Shown here piece after piece: positions 1 through 8,691 of a stretch of DNA of 64,000 nucleotides. The stretch comes from Sideroxydans sp. (lineage in GTDB: Bacteria; Pseudomonadota; Gammaproteobacteria; Burkholderiales; Gallionellaceae): contig DAIDAG010000057.1 of NCBI GenBank assembly GCA_027310725.1, positions 49,966 to 113,965 on the forward strand, read 5' to 3'. The position numbers and the translations under genes were made by a program. Numbering within the stretch: position 1 is the first letter of the stretch; each line of letters opens with the position of its first letter. A model generated the notes under the pieces. It made no database searches and was not told the DNA's origin. It saw only the letters and a list, made by a program, of their open reading frames with translations.

Positions 1-1377
1 GAAGAGATGCGGCTGCTCAACGAGATCGCGGGTGATATTTCATTCGCCATAGATAACCTCAAAAAGGAGGCGAAGCTTAATTATCTCGCCTACTACGATG
101 TGATTACCGGCCTTCCGAACCGTTCGCTGTTTTACGATCGTCTGGGCCAGCACCTGCATGATGCGCAAAGCGGTGAAACGATTGCGGTTCTGGCGATCGA
201 TCTGGAACGGTTCAGGGTCGTCAACGAGACATTTGGTCGACACGCTGGCGATATGCTGCTGAAGCAGATGGCTGAACGTCTGATAACTACGGGGATCGGG
301 GTAGATCATCTTGCACGCATCAGTGCAGATTGCTTCGCCATGGTTCTATCCAATATCAGGGAGGAGGCAGACGTAGTTCGCTTCCTTGAAAATCAGGTCG
401 CTGCAGTTCTGAGCAAGCCGTTCAAGCTGGAAGGACAAGAACTGCGCATATCGGTCAGAGCGGGTATCGCCATTTTCCCTGACGACGGGAAAGATGCCGA
501 TACCTTGTTCCGCAACGCCGAAGCAGCTTTGAAAAAAACCAAGCTTTCAAGCGACAAATATTTGTTCTATACCCCCGAGCTCAATGCACGGGTCGCCGAG
601 AAGCTGACACTTGAAAACAAACTGCGACGGGCGCTGGAGCGGGAGCAATTGATACTACATTATCAGCCTAAAGTCGATCTCAAAAGCAATCAGATAGTGG
701 GGTTGGAGGCGCTGATGCGCTGGAACGATCCAGAAACTGGACTGGTCCCGCCATCGAAATTCATTCCACTTCTCGAAGAAACGGGAATGATCATTGAGGC
801 AGGTGCTTGGGCTCTGACTCAGGCGATGAAGGATTCCCGTGCATGGCAAGCCAAAGGTTTGACCTCACCTCGCATTGCCGTCAATGTCTCGCAGATTCAG
901 CTTCAAAGGAAGGATTTCGTCAGTACGATTGAGCGAGTCGTTGGCAGCTTAGAAGGGCAATCCGGTGGTTTGGAGATTGAAATTACGGAGAGCCTGATCA
1001 TGCGTGACATCGAGATCAATATCCAGAAACTTCATGCAATTCGGAAGATGGGAGTGGAGGTCGCGATTGACGATTTCGGTACAGGGTATTCATCGCTCAG
1101 CTATATTGCCAAGTTGCCAATCAATTCATTAAAAATTGACTGCTCATTCATTACCAACATGACTGACAATGCGAATGATCTGAGCATTGTCTCTGCCATA
1201 ATCTCCCTTGCACACTCGCTGAATTTGCGGGTAGTCGCAGAAGGTGTGGAAACTAATGAACAAGCGAAACTATTACGGCTGCTTAAATGCGACGAGATTC
1301 AGGGATTCCTGTTTAGTCCAGGGGTGCCTGCAGTGAAAATTGAGGAATTCTTGCGCAACAAAAAGACACTTGAATAA
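1..1377 (+). CDS. GGDEF-EAL domain protein, 5' end cut by window
   Basis: The reading frame is open to the window edge, so this is the C-terminal part of a longer gene; the first visible residues look like the end of a sensory (GAF-like) domain. A GGDEF domain follows at about residues 35-200, but its signature is replaced by RISADCF, so cyclase activity is probably lost. The EAL domain that follows keeps the catalytic signs: EALMRW, NVSQIQL, EITES, IDDFGTGYSSL, KID and AEGVET. It is therefore probably a c-di-GMP phosphodiesterase whose GGDEF part is regulatory. The stop codon is at 1375-1377. The upstream sensor domain cannot be judged. Confidence 0.93.
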   Translation, partial: EEMRLLNEIAGDISFAIDNLKKEAKLNYLAYYDVITGLPNRSLFYDRLGQHLHDAQSGETIAVLAIDLERFRVVNETFGRHAGDMLLKQMAERLITTGIGVDHLARISADCFAMVLSNIREEADVVRFLENQVAAVLSKPFKLEGQELRISVRAGIAIFPDDGKDADTLFRNAEAALKKTKLSSDKYLFYTPELNARVAEKLTLENKLRRALEREQLILHYQPKVDLKSNQIVGLEALMRWNDPETGLVPPSKFIPLLEETGMIIEAGAWALTQAMKDSRAWQAKGLTSPRIAVNVSQIQLQRKDFVSTIERVVGSLEGQSGGLEIEITESLIMRDIEINIQKLHAIRKMGVEVAIDDFGTGYSSLSYIAKLPINSLKIDCSFITNMTDNANDLSIVSAIISLAHSLNLRVVAEGVETNEQAKLLRLLKCDEIQGFLFSPGVPAVKIEEFLRNKKTLE

Positions 1378-1580
1378 TCACAGGAGTGTTGTTGACAATT
1401 CATTAAGCATTGTACTGCCCTCCCGCACCGATGTTCTTCAGGGCTCGCTTTAGCTTGTGCCACCAGCGAATGCTGGTCACAGCAAGAATGTGCCGGTACA
1501 GGGAGAATAGTCGTGTCTGTACTTTTCACTCATTATTGTACGGACGAACCTGTTAGTAATTAATAAAACTGTTAGGCACA

Positions 1581-1919
1581 ATGGAAACCTCGACAGCACA
1601 AGCTATCAAATTGGCGATTGTCTCGGCTACAGGACTTTCGAAGGACGCGCTTCATATCTATGTTGGCCTTACTGCGCTGCTTACTGCGGCAGCCATCTTG
1701 CGAAAACCCTTGCGGTCAACTATTCCGTGGATTATGGTTCTCGCACTTGCAGTTGCAGGTGAGATGGTTGACGCGCGTGATGATATTGCGACCTTAGGCT
1801 ACTGGCGCTGGGGAGCAAGCCTGCATGACGTAGTCAATACCATTTTCTGGCCCTCAGTGCTATTGACTCTCGCGCGGTGCGGAATTTTTTTCGGGACTTC
1901 AAATGATTCCAATGTCTAG
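1581..1919 (+). CDS. small membrane protein, unknown function
   Basis: A protein of 112 residues with two or three hydrophobic stretches (about residues 27-40, 47-62 and 86-105), so probably an inner membrane protein. Between them is a short charged loop with EMVDARDD. I do not recognise the family with certainty. The gene stands alone, about 200 bp after the GGDEF-EAL gene and 270 bp before the DgcZ-like gene, both on the same strand. The Shine-Dalgarno sequence is weak. Composition looks like normal coding sequence, but the call rests on ORF length and hydrophobicity only. Confidence 0.6.
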   Translation: METSTAQAIKLAIVSATGLSKDALHIYVGLTALLTAAAILRKPLRSTIPWIMVLALAVAGEMVDARDDIATLGYWRWGASLHDVVNTIFWPSVLLTLARCGIFFGTSNDSNV

Positions 1920-2192
1920 TATTACGAGCAAGTGAGATGCGCCGCCGCATGCGGTTCACCCCTTACTTTTATTTTGAAAGGTCCGCTCCCAGAAACTCTC
2001 TTTGTTCACCAGAGATTAATTTCTGCCAGTCGCCGCCGTCTGTATGTACCCCTCCAAATAGTCGTTCGTCATATTGTTCTTTTCTACTTAGTCAGGTAAC
2101 GTCTAGGACATTGTAATATTGCAGAAAAAGTTTCGCGTCTGGCAGCTAAGCATCGTAATGGCGCTTCAAACAATTTTGCGGGAGGGCTAACC

Positions 2193-3089
2193 ATGGCACT
2201 TGATGAAGTCACACGCGATGAATTACAGAGCATCATCGCGCAGCTAAAAGAATCACTCTATAACCATCAGCAATGGCATGGGACATTGATTCGCACGCTT
2301 GTATGTAAGCTGCCGGGCGACAAGCACGATACCAACGATACAGCCCACATGGAATGCCGCTTCGGTCAATGGTATTACAGCAACGCACCTGAAAAGTTAC
2401 GCAAACACCCCGGATTTATTGCGCTGGGGGATGAACATCAGCGCTTACATCACATGGCTAGGCTGTTGCTGATTGCTGCGGATGCCGGCAATCCCATTGC
2501 AACACTTGACTTCGACAACTTTGCAAATGCACTGGAACGACTAAGGCTTGAAATATTCGCGCTGGAACGGGAGCTGGAAAACTCGTTGTTCAATCACGAC
2601 TCGCTAACCGGCGCGATTACCCGTTTCGGAATATTGCCAACATTACGCGAGCAACAGGAACTGGTTAGGCGTCACGCACAGCTTTGCTACATTGCCATGA
2701 TGGACCTGGACAACTTCAAGGCTGTCAACGATCTCCACGGTCATGCCGCGGGTGACACCGTGTTGGCTGCATCGGTACGCTACCTGATCAAGCATCTCCG
2801 TCCTTACGACAAGGTGTTCCGCTATGGCGGGGAAGAGTTCCTGCTGTGCATGCCTTATACCGAATTGACCTCCGGCCATGGCCGGGTAAGGGAGCTCAAT
2901 GAAGGTCTTGCCGCAATGGAAATAGACATCGGCAAAGAAGAACCCATCCGCATTACTGCATCCTTCGGCTTAGCGCTCCTGGATCCTGATGTCCCAGTTG
3001 AAAAGTCCATTGACCGAGCCGATAAGGCTCTATTTGCAGCAAAATCGGCAGGAAGAAATTGTGTGCTGATATGGGATTCATCAATGTAA
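2193..3089 (+). CDS. dgcZ: diguanylate cyclase with zinc-binding CZB domain (DgcZ-like)
   Basis: The 298 residues match the size and order of E. coli DgcZ (YdeH). The N-terminal CZB domain has a zinc-ligand pattern: a histidine near residue 22, the CRFGQWYY motif near 52-60 and a HxxxxHH cluster near 83-88. The C-terminal GGDEF domain has an intact GGEEF active site. An RPYD inhibitory site sits five residues before it, so product inhibition is likely. It should make c-di-GMP from two GTP under the control of zinc. A strong ribosome binding site (GGGAGGG) lies 6 bases before the ATG. The symbol is by family resemblance. Confidence 0.88.
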   Translation: MALDEVTRDELQSIIAQLKESLYNHQQWHGTLIRTLVCKLPGDKHDTNDTAHMECRFGQWYYSNAPEKLRKHPGFIALGDEHQRLHHMARLLLIAADAGNPIATLDFDNFANALERLRLEIFALERELENSLFNHDSLTGAITRFGILPTLREQQELVRRHAQLCYIAMMDLDNFKAVNDLHGHAAGDTVLAASVRYLIKHLRPYDKVFRYGGEEFLLCMPYTELTSGHGRVRELNEGLAAMEIDIGKEEPIRITASFGLALLDPDVPVEKSIDRADKALFAAKSAGRNCVLIWDSSM

Positions 3090-3394
3090 AGCGCCCTCTT
3101 CCGAGAAACTCGACCGACTGAAATGTATATACTTCGGACTCATGAAGAAATGGAAATAGAGCGGCAGTTTTGGAGACACCGATGGTGCAAATTGTAGTAA
3201 ACAGGCCGATCTTGGTAGAACAGTAGATGTTCGCAGGTAGGTTGAACAAAGGTTGCAAAGCGGCAATATTGAACGTATCCACCAACTTGTACTGATCGTC
3301 AAAGCACACCTATGGGAGTCAGCTAGGTTTGTAAATTAGGGGAGGGTGCTAGTCAATAATTTGGCATGCCATAGTATGGCTAGCACTTCCTCGA
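3090..3394. other. convergent intergenic region, no supported gene
   Basis: About 300 bp between the convergent cyclase and dehydrogenase genes. A minus-strand open frame runs through it into the cyclase 3' end, but it has no ribosome binding site and no recognisable domain. No clear terminator hairpin with a T-run was seen. Confidence 0.5.
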
Positions 3395-4417
3395 TTATTT
3401 GCTCACTTCAATCACAACCTTGCCAAAGTGTCCTGCCTTACTTAGGTGTTCATAGGCTTCGCGTGCCTGCTCGAATGAAAAGACACGATCGACAATCGGA
3501 TGAATTTCCGCCACACTTAAAAACTGGTTTAAGTCTTCAAACATGCTACGGCTGCCAACGAAGATCCCGGACAAGCGTTTTGCGCCGCCGATCAACGCGA
3601 ACGGGCTGAGTTCGCTGCCGAAACCAAAACCGCTGACACCTCCGATGACGGCAACCGTACCGCCCATCCTGGTACTTGCAATTGAACGCGTCAGCGTGCC
3701 CTGACCACCGACCTCCAGTACGAGATCAACACCTTGTCCATCAGTTAACCGCAAAACCTCGTCCTGCCATTCGGGCGTGGTCTTGTAGTTGATCGTCGCA
3801 GCCGCACCAAGACTGCGTGCGTGCTCCAGCTTTTCATCGCTGGATGACGTAATGATGGCGCGCAGACCAGCAGCTTTAGCTAACTGTAGCGCCCAGATCG
3901 ACACACCGCCGGTGCCCAGCAATAGCACGCTATCCCCAGCCCTGAGACCACCTTCGACGAACAGCGAATTCCATGCTGTGACCCCGGCGCAAGGTATGGT
4001 GGCGGCTTCAACATAAGTGAGATGCGACGGGATTTCGACGAGGGCATTCTCATGCAAAACCACTTCTTCGGCCAACATGCCGTCCGCGGCGGCCCCGAGC
4101 GCGCCTGCCGTGTTTTGTGCTGTAGGTGCACCATATATCCAATCGGGGAAAAAAGAAGCTGCCACACGATCACCGATGCGGAAGCGCGTGACTTCTGCCC
4201 CCACAGCGATGACCTCACCAGCGCCATCGGAGCATGGAATCACAGGTGCATCACCTGTACTGAGATATTTGCCGTCCGCGATCATCAAATCGCGATAATT
4301 AAGTGATACGGCGTGCACACGCACATGCACTTCGTTTGCAGCAGGTGCGGAAATATTGCGTTGAATCTGTGCCAGTCCGGCAATCTGTTGGCCCGCTTTG
4401 ATTTGGTAAGCTTTCAT
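3395..4417 (-). CDS. medium-chain NAD(P)-dependent dehydrogenase / quinone oxidoreductase family
   Basis: The 340 residues form an N-terminal GroES-like catalytic domain (SLNYRDLMIADGKY, then GDRV) and a Rossmann domain with the nucleotide-binding loop GTGGVSIWALQLAK. The C-terminal GHFGKVVIEV ending is typical of COG0604-type oxidoreductases. The four-cysteine structural zinc site of classical alcohol dehydrogenases is absent, which points to the zinc-independent, quinone-oxidoreductase side of the superfamily. Substrate unknown. It is divergent from the LysR gene at 4588, and the 170-bp shared region is the usual arrangement for a LysR regulator and its target. Confidence 0.87.
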   Translation of the reverse strand: MKAYQIKAGQQIAGLAQIQRNISAPAANEVHVRVHAVSLNYRDLMIADGKYLSTGDAPVIPCSDGAGEVIAVGAEVTRFRIGDRVAASFFPDWIYGAPTAQNTAGALGAAADGMLAEEVVLHENALVEIPSHLTYVEAATIPCAGVTAWNSLFVEGGLRAGDSVLLLGTGGVSIWALQLAKAAGLRAIITSSSDEKLEHARSLGAAATINYKTTPEWQDEVLRLTDGQGVDLVLEVGGQGTLTRSIASTRMGGTVAVIGGVSGFGFGSELSPFALIGGAKRLSGIFVGSRSMFEDLNQFLSVAEIHPIVDRVFSFEQAREAYEHLSKAGHFGKVVIEVSK

Positions 4418-4587
4418 CTACATCTCCTAATCGGTTAACAAAACATTCGCGTTTGCAGAAGCAGTCGGCAAAGCAATCATCATTGTTGATGTACTCACGT
4501 CGACATTGGCTGCTATCATATAGAAGCGGATGAGTTGTCAGTGGTGGCAATAACTATCCAGTCTGTAGCTACAATGGAACCAATTAA

Positions 4588-5511
4588 ATGAGTGACCGAT
4601 TAAAAGGTATTAGCGCGTTCGTCGAAGCAGTGGAGGCTGGCAGCTTTGCACTGGCTGCAGAACGCATGAGACTGACCCGCTCGGCGGTGGGCAAAAGTAT
4701 TGCTCGGCTGGAGCAGCGCTTGGGTGTACGGCTTTTCCAGAGGACTACGCGCAGCCAGAGCCTGACTGAAGACGGACATGCATATTACGAACGCTGCGTG
4801 CGGGCGTTGGCAGAACTGGATGCAGGAGCACTGGCGCTCGATAGCGGCAAGAGTGAGCCCGTTGGACGCTTGCGTGTCAGTGTTCCCGTTTTGTTTGGCC
4901 GCCACTGTGTAGCACCTGTATTGCTCGCGCTGGGGAGCCAGTACCCGAAACTGGTAATCGAAATATCCTTCAATGACCATGTAGTTGATATGGTGGAGGA
5001 AGGGTATGACCTAGCAGTGCGCATCGGTAAACTGCCCGATAGCAGCACATTGGTCGCTAGACGATTGGGCACGCAAAGAATGGTGATCTGCGCCTCACCG
5101 TCATACCTGTCCCAACACGGAATACCTACAAGCATAGAGGATCTTTCCAAGCATGTTGGCATCGCCTATGGGCGATCCGGCCGCATTACGCCATGGGTTG
5201 TAAAAGAGAGTGCAGGTCAGGAACTCAATCCTCAAGTCGATATACGCTTGATGTTCGACGATTTACAAGCAATCACCGATGCTGCAGTAGCTGGGCTGGG
5301 ACTGGCTTGGCTGCCTTGCTGGTTGATGGCAAAACACGCACGAGCAGGCGAATTGGAGATGGTATTGAATTGTGACAATGTGCTGCCAGCAGAAATCTAC
5401 GCAGTGTGGCCACAGTCGCACTACTTGCCGACAAAAACACGCACCGCAATTGATGCTTTGGCAGCAGAGATACCCGGAAAGGTCGGACAGCTTGAGCAGG
5501 CAAACAGATAA
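4588..5511 (+). CDS. LysR-family transcriptional regulator
   Basis: The 307 residues begin with a winged helix-turn-helix (about residues 5-63: FVEAVEAGSFALAAERMRL, then LEQRLGVRLFQRTTRS), followed by a periplasmic-binding-protein-like effector domain. The wording is that of the large LysR subgroup that regulates a neighbouring oxidoreductase. It is divergent from the dehydrogenase at 3395-4417, so that gene is the likely target and the effector is probably its substrate or an electrophile. No strong ribosome binding site precedes the ATG. Confidence 0.92.
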   Translation: MSDRLKGISAFVEAVEAGSFALAAERMRLTRSAVGKSIARLEQRLGVRLFQRTTRSQSLTEDGHAYYERCVRALAELDAGALALDSGKSEPVGRLRVSVPVLFGRHCVAPVLLALGSQYPKLVIEISFNDHVVDMVEEGYDLAVRIGKLPDSSTLVARRLGTQRMVICASPSYLSQHGIPTSIEDLSKHVGIAYGRSGRITPWVVKESAGQELNPQVDIRLMFDDLQAITDAAVAGLGLAWLPCWLMAKHARAGELEMVLNCDNVLPAEIYAVWPQSHYLPTKTRTAIDALAAEIPGKVGQLEQANR

Positions 5512-5614
5512 GTTGTAGACAGCATATTTTCATATGACGTGATCGACTTGCCGTAGTAGCACAAACCATCAATAATGAACTGCGACCTTAATCTTATTCA
5601 AGAAAGGAGCTGCA

Positions 5615-5827
5615 ATGAAAGAGCCAGGACTAGATAATCGTCATCGTGACAAGGCGTCTCCGAAAACAGGTCAGATTCAGCAGAAACGCGGAGACACGCT
5701 CAACAAGAATCTATCACAGCCAATTCCGCAGTTCTCTCCCAATGCGAAACTTGAGACCATGCGAAAAGAAACTGGCAAGACAAGCGAAAAAGATGTTCGA
5801 GAGGCTGCCAAGCATCGCCGTACTTAA
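5615..5827 (+). CDS. small basic conserved protein
   Basis: A protein of 70 residues with high Lys/Arg and Gln content, no hydrophobic segment, and the opening MKEPGLDNRHRDK. Short proteins with DNRHRDK near the start followed by KHG/KRG-type text are common in proteobacteria, but have no assigned role that I can state. A good ribosome binding site (AAGGAG) precedes the ATG by 7 bases, which supports this frame over an overlapping +1-frame ORF starting at 5646. A terminator-like hairpin follows at 5853. Confidence 0.72.
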   Translation: MKEPGLDNRHRDKASPKTGQIQQKRGDTLNKNLSQPIPQFSPNAKLETMRKETGKTSEKDVREAAKHRRT

Positions 5828-5852
5828 TTGCCTGCTCTGCCGTCAGCAATCA

Positions 5853-5878
5853 GCGTAGCTTGTGTTCGCAAGCTACGC
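5853..5878 (+). terminator. hairpin after the small basic gene
   Basis: A perfect 10-bp stem (GCGTAGCTTG / CAAGCTACGC) with a 6-base loop, 25 bases after the stop at 5827. The T-rich tract is weak and displaced, so termination strength is uncertain. Confidence 0.5.
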
Positions 5879-5938
5879 GCAGCACTTTTCAGCTTTCGTT
5901 ACCTCTTTGCTGCACGATAACCGTCGTTTACTTTTCAT

Positions 5939-6169
5939 TTAATGTTGATGTCCTAGCCGCACCTCGATTTGAGGATGGCGAGCGACCAGCTCTTTTAATC
6001 GCTTCAGGTTTTTCAGATTGCGCTCGTTATTCGCAGTGAATTCGCCGGGTTCAACTGTGTGCTCCCAACCCCACCGCGTTATGCATGTATCCCCGTCAGC
6101 AGGGGCCGCGCGTAGTTCACTCAGAAGCCAATTATTTATTTTGGCACGAGCGATTCTCCGCTCTGTTTC
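5939..6169 (-). pseudogene. C-terminal fragment of an unidentified gene
   Basis: A frame of 76 codons is open between an in-frame TAG (6172-6170) and TAA (5941-5939). It reads like a natural C-terminus: NNWLLSELR, then TRWGWEHTVEPGEFTANNER, then a charged helix ending RHPQIEVRLGHQH. It has no ATG, GTG or TTG start, so it cannot be a complete gene and is best read as a remnant. The text vaguely recalls the end of a metallo-beta-lactamase-fold protein, but that is not established. Confidence 0.4.
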
Positions 6170-6302
6170 CTATTTCATTGGATTTTGTTCGTCTCTGTCC
6201 TCTATGGACGCAGTGATTTCCCACTGGTTGTTTAATGCAGATTTTTTCTGGGAATTTGTTCGGACCTGCTAATTTGTTCTGGCATTCACGAAAGGAAACC
6301 AC

Positions 6303-6770
6303 ATGCACAAGAACAATTTCAACAAGAAGCACATTACAAAAGACCAAGCGCTCTTATTGGGAGCCTTTCTCATTATTCTATTTTTCACTGTATTGGCAGC
6401 CTGGTTTGTCATTACCGCCAGAACCATAAGAGTATTCGACATCAAGAAGACCCAACTGATATTGAAAAACGATGGATGCAATCTGCTAAAGATGAATGGT
6501 GTCGATACGAAAGCCGCTGAATTTGGTAATGGCTGCTCAGTTGTCTTGCCGTTCCTGAAGAATCTATATGGGAATGGCGGATTGATCACCTTGGATGATA
6601 AACAAATCAAAGTTGCAGATGATCTGGTCTTATCTACCGGAACGATTGAAGACCTACCTTGGACTCCAATGAAGACCGAGGCATTGATCGTGATGCTTAT
6701 TAGCACCATCGTGCTTGTATTGATGGTGAGGGTTTTCGTAATCATTCTCAAGAAGGCCAATGACAAATGA
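6303..6770 (+). CDS. two-pass membrane protein of unknown function, first gene of a six-gene operon
   Basis: The 155 residues have one membrane helix near residues 17-42 and one near 126-150, enclosing about 80 residues that probably face the periplasm. Two cysteines near 60 and 78 in that loop could form a disulfide. I do not recognise the family. A clear ribosome binding site (AAAGGA) precedes the ATG. The stop overlaps the next start as ATGA, so translation is coupled to the gene at 6767. This starts a compact, co-directional cluster that runs to 8688. Confidence 0.75.
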   Translation: MHKNNFNKKHITKDQALLLGAFLIILFFTVLAAWFVITARTIRVFDIKKTQLILKNDGCNLLKMNGVDTKAAEFGNGCSVVLPFLKNLYGNGGLITLDDKQIKVADDLVLSTGTIEDLPWTPMKTEALIVMLISTIVLVLMVRVFVIILKKANDK

Positions 6771-7402
6771 ACATACTCAAGACTCACACCCATACTACCA
6801 ACGAGGCGAATACGTTTCGGGTGTACTGGACCAATAGTACAAACCGCCTCGGCGGGCTGATCAGGGTTCGCGTCACGGCGAACATGCAGGATGTACATAT
6901 CGCGGCCGAACTCGCCGTCATGCAGCACCTGCTGGAGGAACGTGGCGTTCTCGGTAGCCATCTAGTCGGAAATGCCAATACCAAGCTCGTCGTCTCGCTG
7001 GGCGCGATCAAGAAGCTGCGCCGCAGCCAGTCTGACAAATCCCACCTTGCGCCCTACGCAAGCTTCCTCACCACCCGCTTCGCCGGATGCACGATCAACG
7101 TGGACAAGGACACGCGCTGGTTCGATGGCTTCACACCCGACACGGTCGAGGATCTGCTGGTCGGCGGTCCCCGGCGCGAAACACTCAAGGTCACTGGGTT
7201 GGGGAATGTCGCAGTCACACAGCATGTGCTGGGCCGATTCGCAGATCGCTTCCTGCCTGAGTTAAGCCAAGACAAGCTGGCGCAGACGGCCTGGAAGAAG
7301 CTGAAAGAGATAGCAGCCGATCCGACAGTACGGGAAGTCACTCGCCAAGGCCTTTGGGGTGGCGTGAAGTACGTCCATCACGGGAAACAGGAAGGACGAT
7401 AA
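6767..7402 (+). CDS. hypothetical protein, second gene of operon
   Basis: A soluble protein of 211 residues with no signal peptide and no membrane helix. It overlaps the preceding gene by 4 bases. The first half, FRVYWTNSTNRLGGLIRV... followed by the acidic helix AAELAVMQHLLEERG, loosely resembles the strand-helix pattern of RNase H-like folds, but the full set of acidic catalytic residues is not visible and I do not assign a function. The C-terminus is basic (GGVKYVHHGK). No relatives are recognised by name. Confidence 0.75.
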   Translation: MNILKTHTHTTNEANTFRVYWTNSTNRLGGLIRVRVTANMQDVHIAAELAVMQHLLEERGVLGSHLVGNANTKLVVSLGAIKKLRRSQSDKSHLAPYASFLTTRFAGCTINVDKDTRWFDGFTPDTVEDLLVGGPRRETLKVTGLGNVAVTQHVLGRFADRFLPELSQDKLAQTAWKKLKEIAADPTVREVTRQGLWGGVKYVHHGKQEGR

Positions 7403-7411
7403 ACGAAGAAG

Positions 7412-7573
7412 ATGTTATTTGAAATGATCGCATCGCTCTGGCTGGCGATCCTGAGCACACTGCTATGCCAACGGGCATGGGCTGATATGCAAGCTCAGCC
7501 CATATCCAGGAATGTCAATCTAGCTGACCAGGATCGCACACCATCAACCAGGAGGAAGCACCATGAGAGATAA
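7412..7573 (+). CDS. small secreted protein (53 residues), likely missed by length cut-offs
   Basis: This short ORF starts 10 bases after the preceding stop and overlaps the following gene by 11 bases. The product begins with a convincing signal peptide: MLFEMIASLWLAILSTLL, then a small-residue site after AWA near residue 25, leaving a mature part of under 30 polar residues. The ribosome binding site (GAAGAAG) is modest. Position inside the tight operon and the signal peptide are the support; there is no family match that I know of. Confidence 0.45.
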   Translation: MLFEMIASLWLAILSTLLCQRAWADMQAQPISRNVNLADQDRTPSTRRKHHER

Positions 7574-7811
7574 GGACTTGTTTCCGACCAAACCTCAGAT
7601 ACGAAGACTGGTCAAATCAGGGCGTGCCGCCATCGTAAAACGATTACTCAGGGCGGTCTTGTTACCCATCGATAAGGAAAACATTGATGCTGAGGTCGAG
7701 GAGATCACGGCATTGTTGGACAAATACAATGAAGTAATGGCGGTGTATGAGAAGCCGAAAGCCTCACCAGCACTAGAAACTACCGATAAAGAAACGGGGG
7801 GCAAGGATTGA
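7563..7811 (+). CDS. small hypothetical protein, operon gene
   Basis: The product has 82 residues: a basic N-terminal half (KPQIRRLVKSGRAAIVKRLL) followed by an acidic helical part (DAEVEEITALLDKYNEVM) and a polar tail. No membrane segment. A strong ribosome binding site (AGGAGG) lies 6 bases before the ATG. It sits in the operon that starts at 6303. The basic helix could bind nucleic acid, but this is only composition. Confidence 0.7.
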   Translation: MRDKDLFPTKPQIRRLVKSGRAAIVKRLLRAVLLPIDKENIDAEVEEITALLDKYNEVMAVYEKPKASPALETTDKETGGKD

Positions 7812-7843
7812 ACTATCCCCTGCCCTGAAGACTGCAGGTGACG

Positions 7844-8074
7844 ATGGATATTACAGATAAACCCAAACTGGAAATCATCAATGGCGGCCGCGCGAATTTG
7901 GAGCGTAGCATCCTGACATTCCTCTTGCAGTCATTTGGATCATCACACAATGACCGATCCGAGCTTGATCGATTGATCGCCATCCTGCATCGGCACGCTG
8001 AACTGTCGGTGGTCAATGACCAACAAGTAAAGGCATCAGGCAATAGCGACGAAACACAAGGAGATAGAAATTGA
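7844..8074 (+). CDS. small hypothetical protein, operon gene
   Basis: The product has 76 residues from the ATG at 7844; a GTG at 7838 in the same frame is an alternative start. It has a helical middle section (ERSILTFLLQSFGSS ... LDRLIAILHRHAEL) and a polar tail. No family recognised. Its stop codon overlaps the TTG start of the next gene (ATTGA), so the two are translationally coupled. Confidence 0.65.
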   Translation: MDITDKPKLEIINGGRANLERSILTFLLQSFGSSHNDRSELDRLIAILHRHAELSVVNDQQVKASGNSDETQGDRN

Positions 8075-8688
8075 ACCAACCCGCATCATTTCGTTACCTT
8101 CAGGCTGACCAGCCCTGTGCAACCCGCGATATGCGCAAGAAACATGAGATGGAGATTGCCCGTGAGCACTGCTACTTCGTCGGATTCAAGATCACCGCTG
8201 AAAGCGTGATGAGCTATCAGCATGTGTTGATACTGGCAGACGACTACGAATCATTGGTCATTGGGATCAAGAAGGAACGCAATACGATTCTGGATCAACA
8301 ACTGGCCACGTCTTTGAATGACATTGAGCCGGTGTTTGTACGTAGTCTAACTATGCAGGATCAGGCCATGATCGCTTCTGTCGATGCCTGTGGCATTAAT
8401 ACGGAGATCAAGGAAATCCTGTCCAAACGGGACGACTACCGATTCACGGTATTCGGGATGCTGGAGAATAAAGAAATATGCCTGATACCAGAAGAAGCAC
8501 ATGATGCACTGACTGCGATGAGACTCGCGCGCTGGAAAAGCATCAAGTTAGCCGCGAAGAACTTCCAACCACTGGATGTCCGTCAGGCTCATCCAGTAAC
8601 CAGGGAGTTTGACGCCCTCTTCCATCGGGTGGCCGGCCAATTCATGACACTGGTAGGAGATTCATATGGAACTGGAAACATGCAATGA
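8071..8688 (+). CDS. hypothetical protein with TTG start, last gene of operon
   Basis: The 205 residues are soluble and mixed alpha/beta, with no recognised domain. The start is TTG at 8071: AAGGAG lies 8 bases upstream and the TTG overlaps the preceding stop, so the unusual start is well supported. The text EILSKRDDYRFTVFGMLENKEICLIPEEAHDAL reads as a folded domain. It ends 3 bases from the convergent IHF-beta gene. Function unknown; it should be considered with the other five operon genes. Confidence 0.72.
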   Translation: MNQPASFRYLQADQPCATRDMRKKHEMEIAREHCYFVGFKITAESVMSYQHVLILADDYESLVIGIKKERNTILDQQLATSLNDIEPVFVRSLTMQDQAMIASVDACGINTEIKEILSKRDDYRFTVFGMLENKEICLIPEEAHDALTAMRLARWKSIKLAAKNFQPLDVRQAHPVTREFDALFHRVAGQFMTLVGDSYGTGNMQ

Positions 8689-8691
8689 TTT

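Noticed and set aside
2953..3309. 118-codon minus-strand frame over the cyclase 3' end
   Set aside because: Overlaps a certain gene by 137 bp, no ribosome binding site, no domain I can name.
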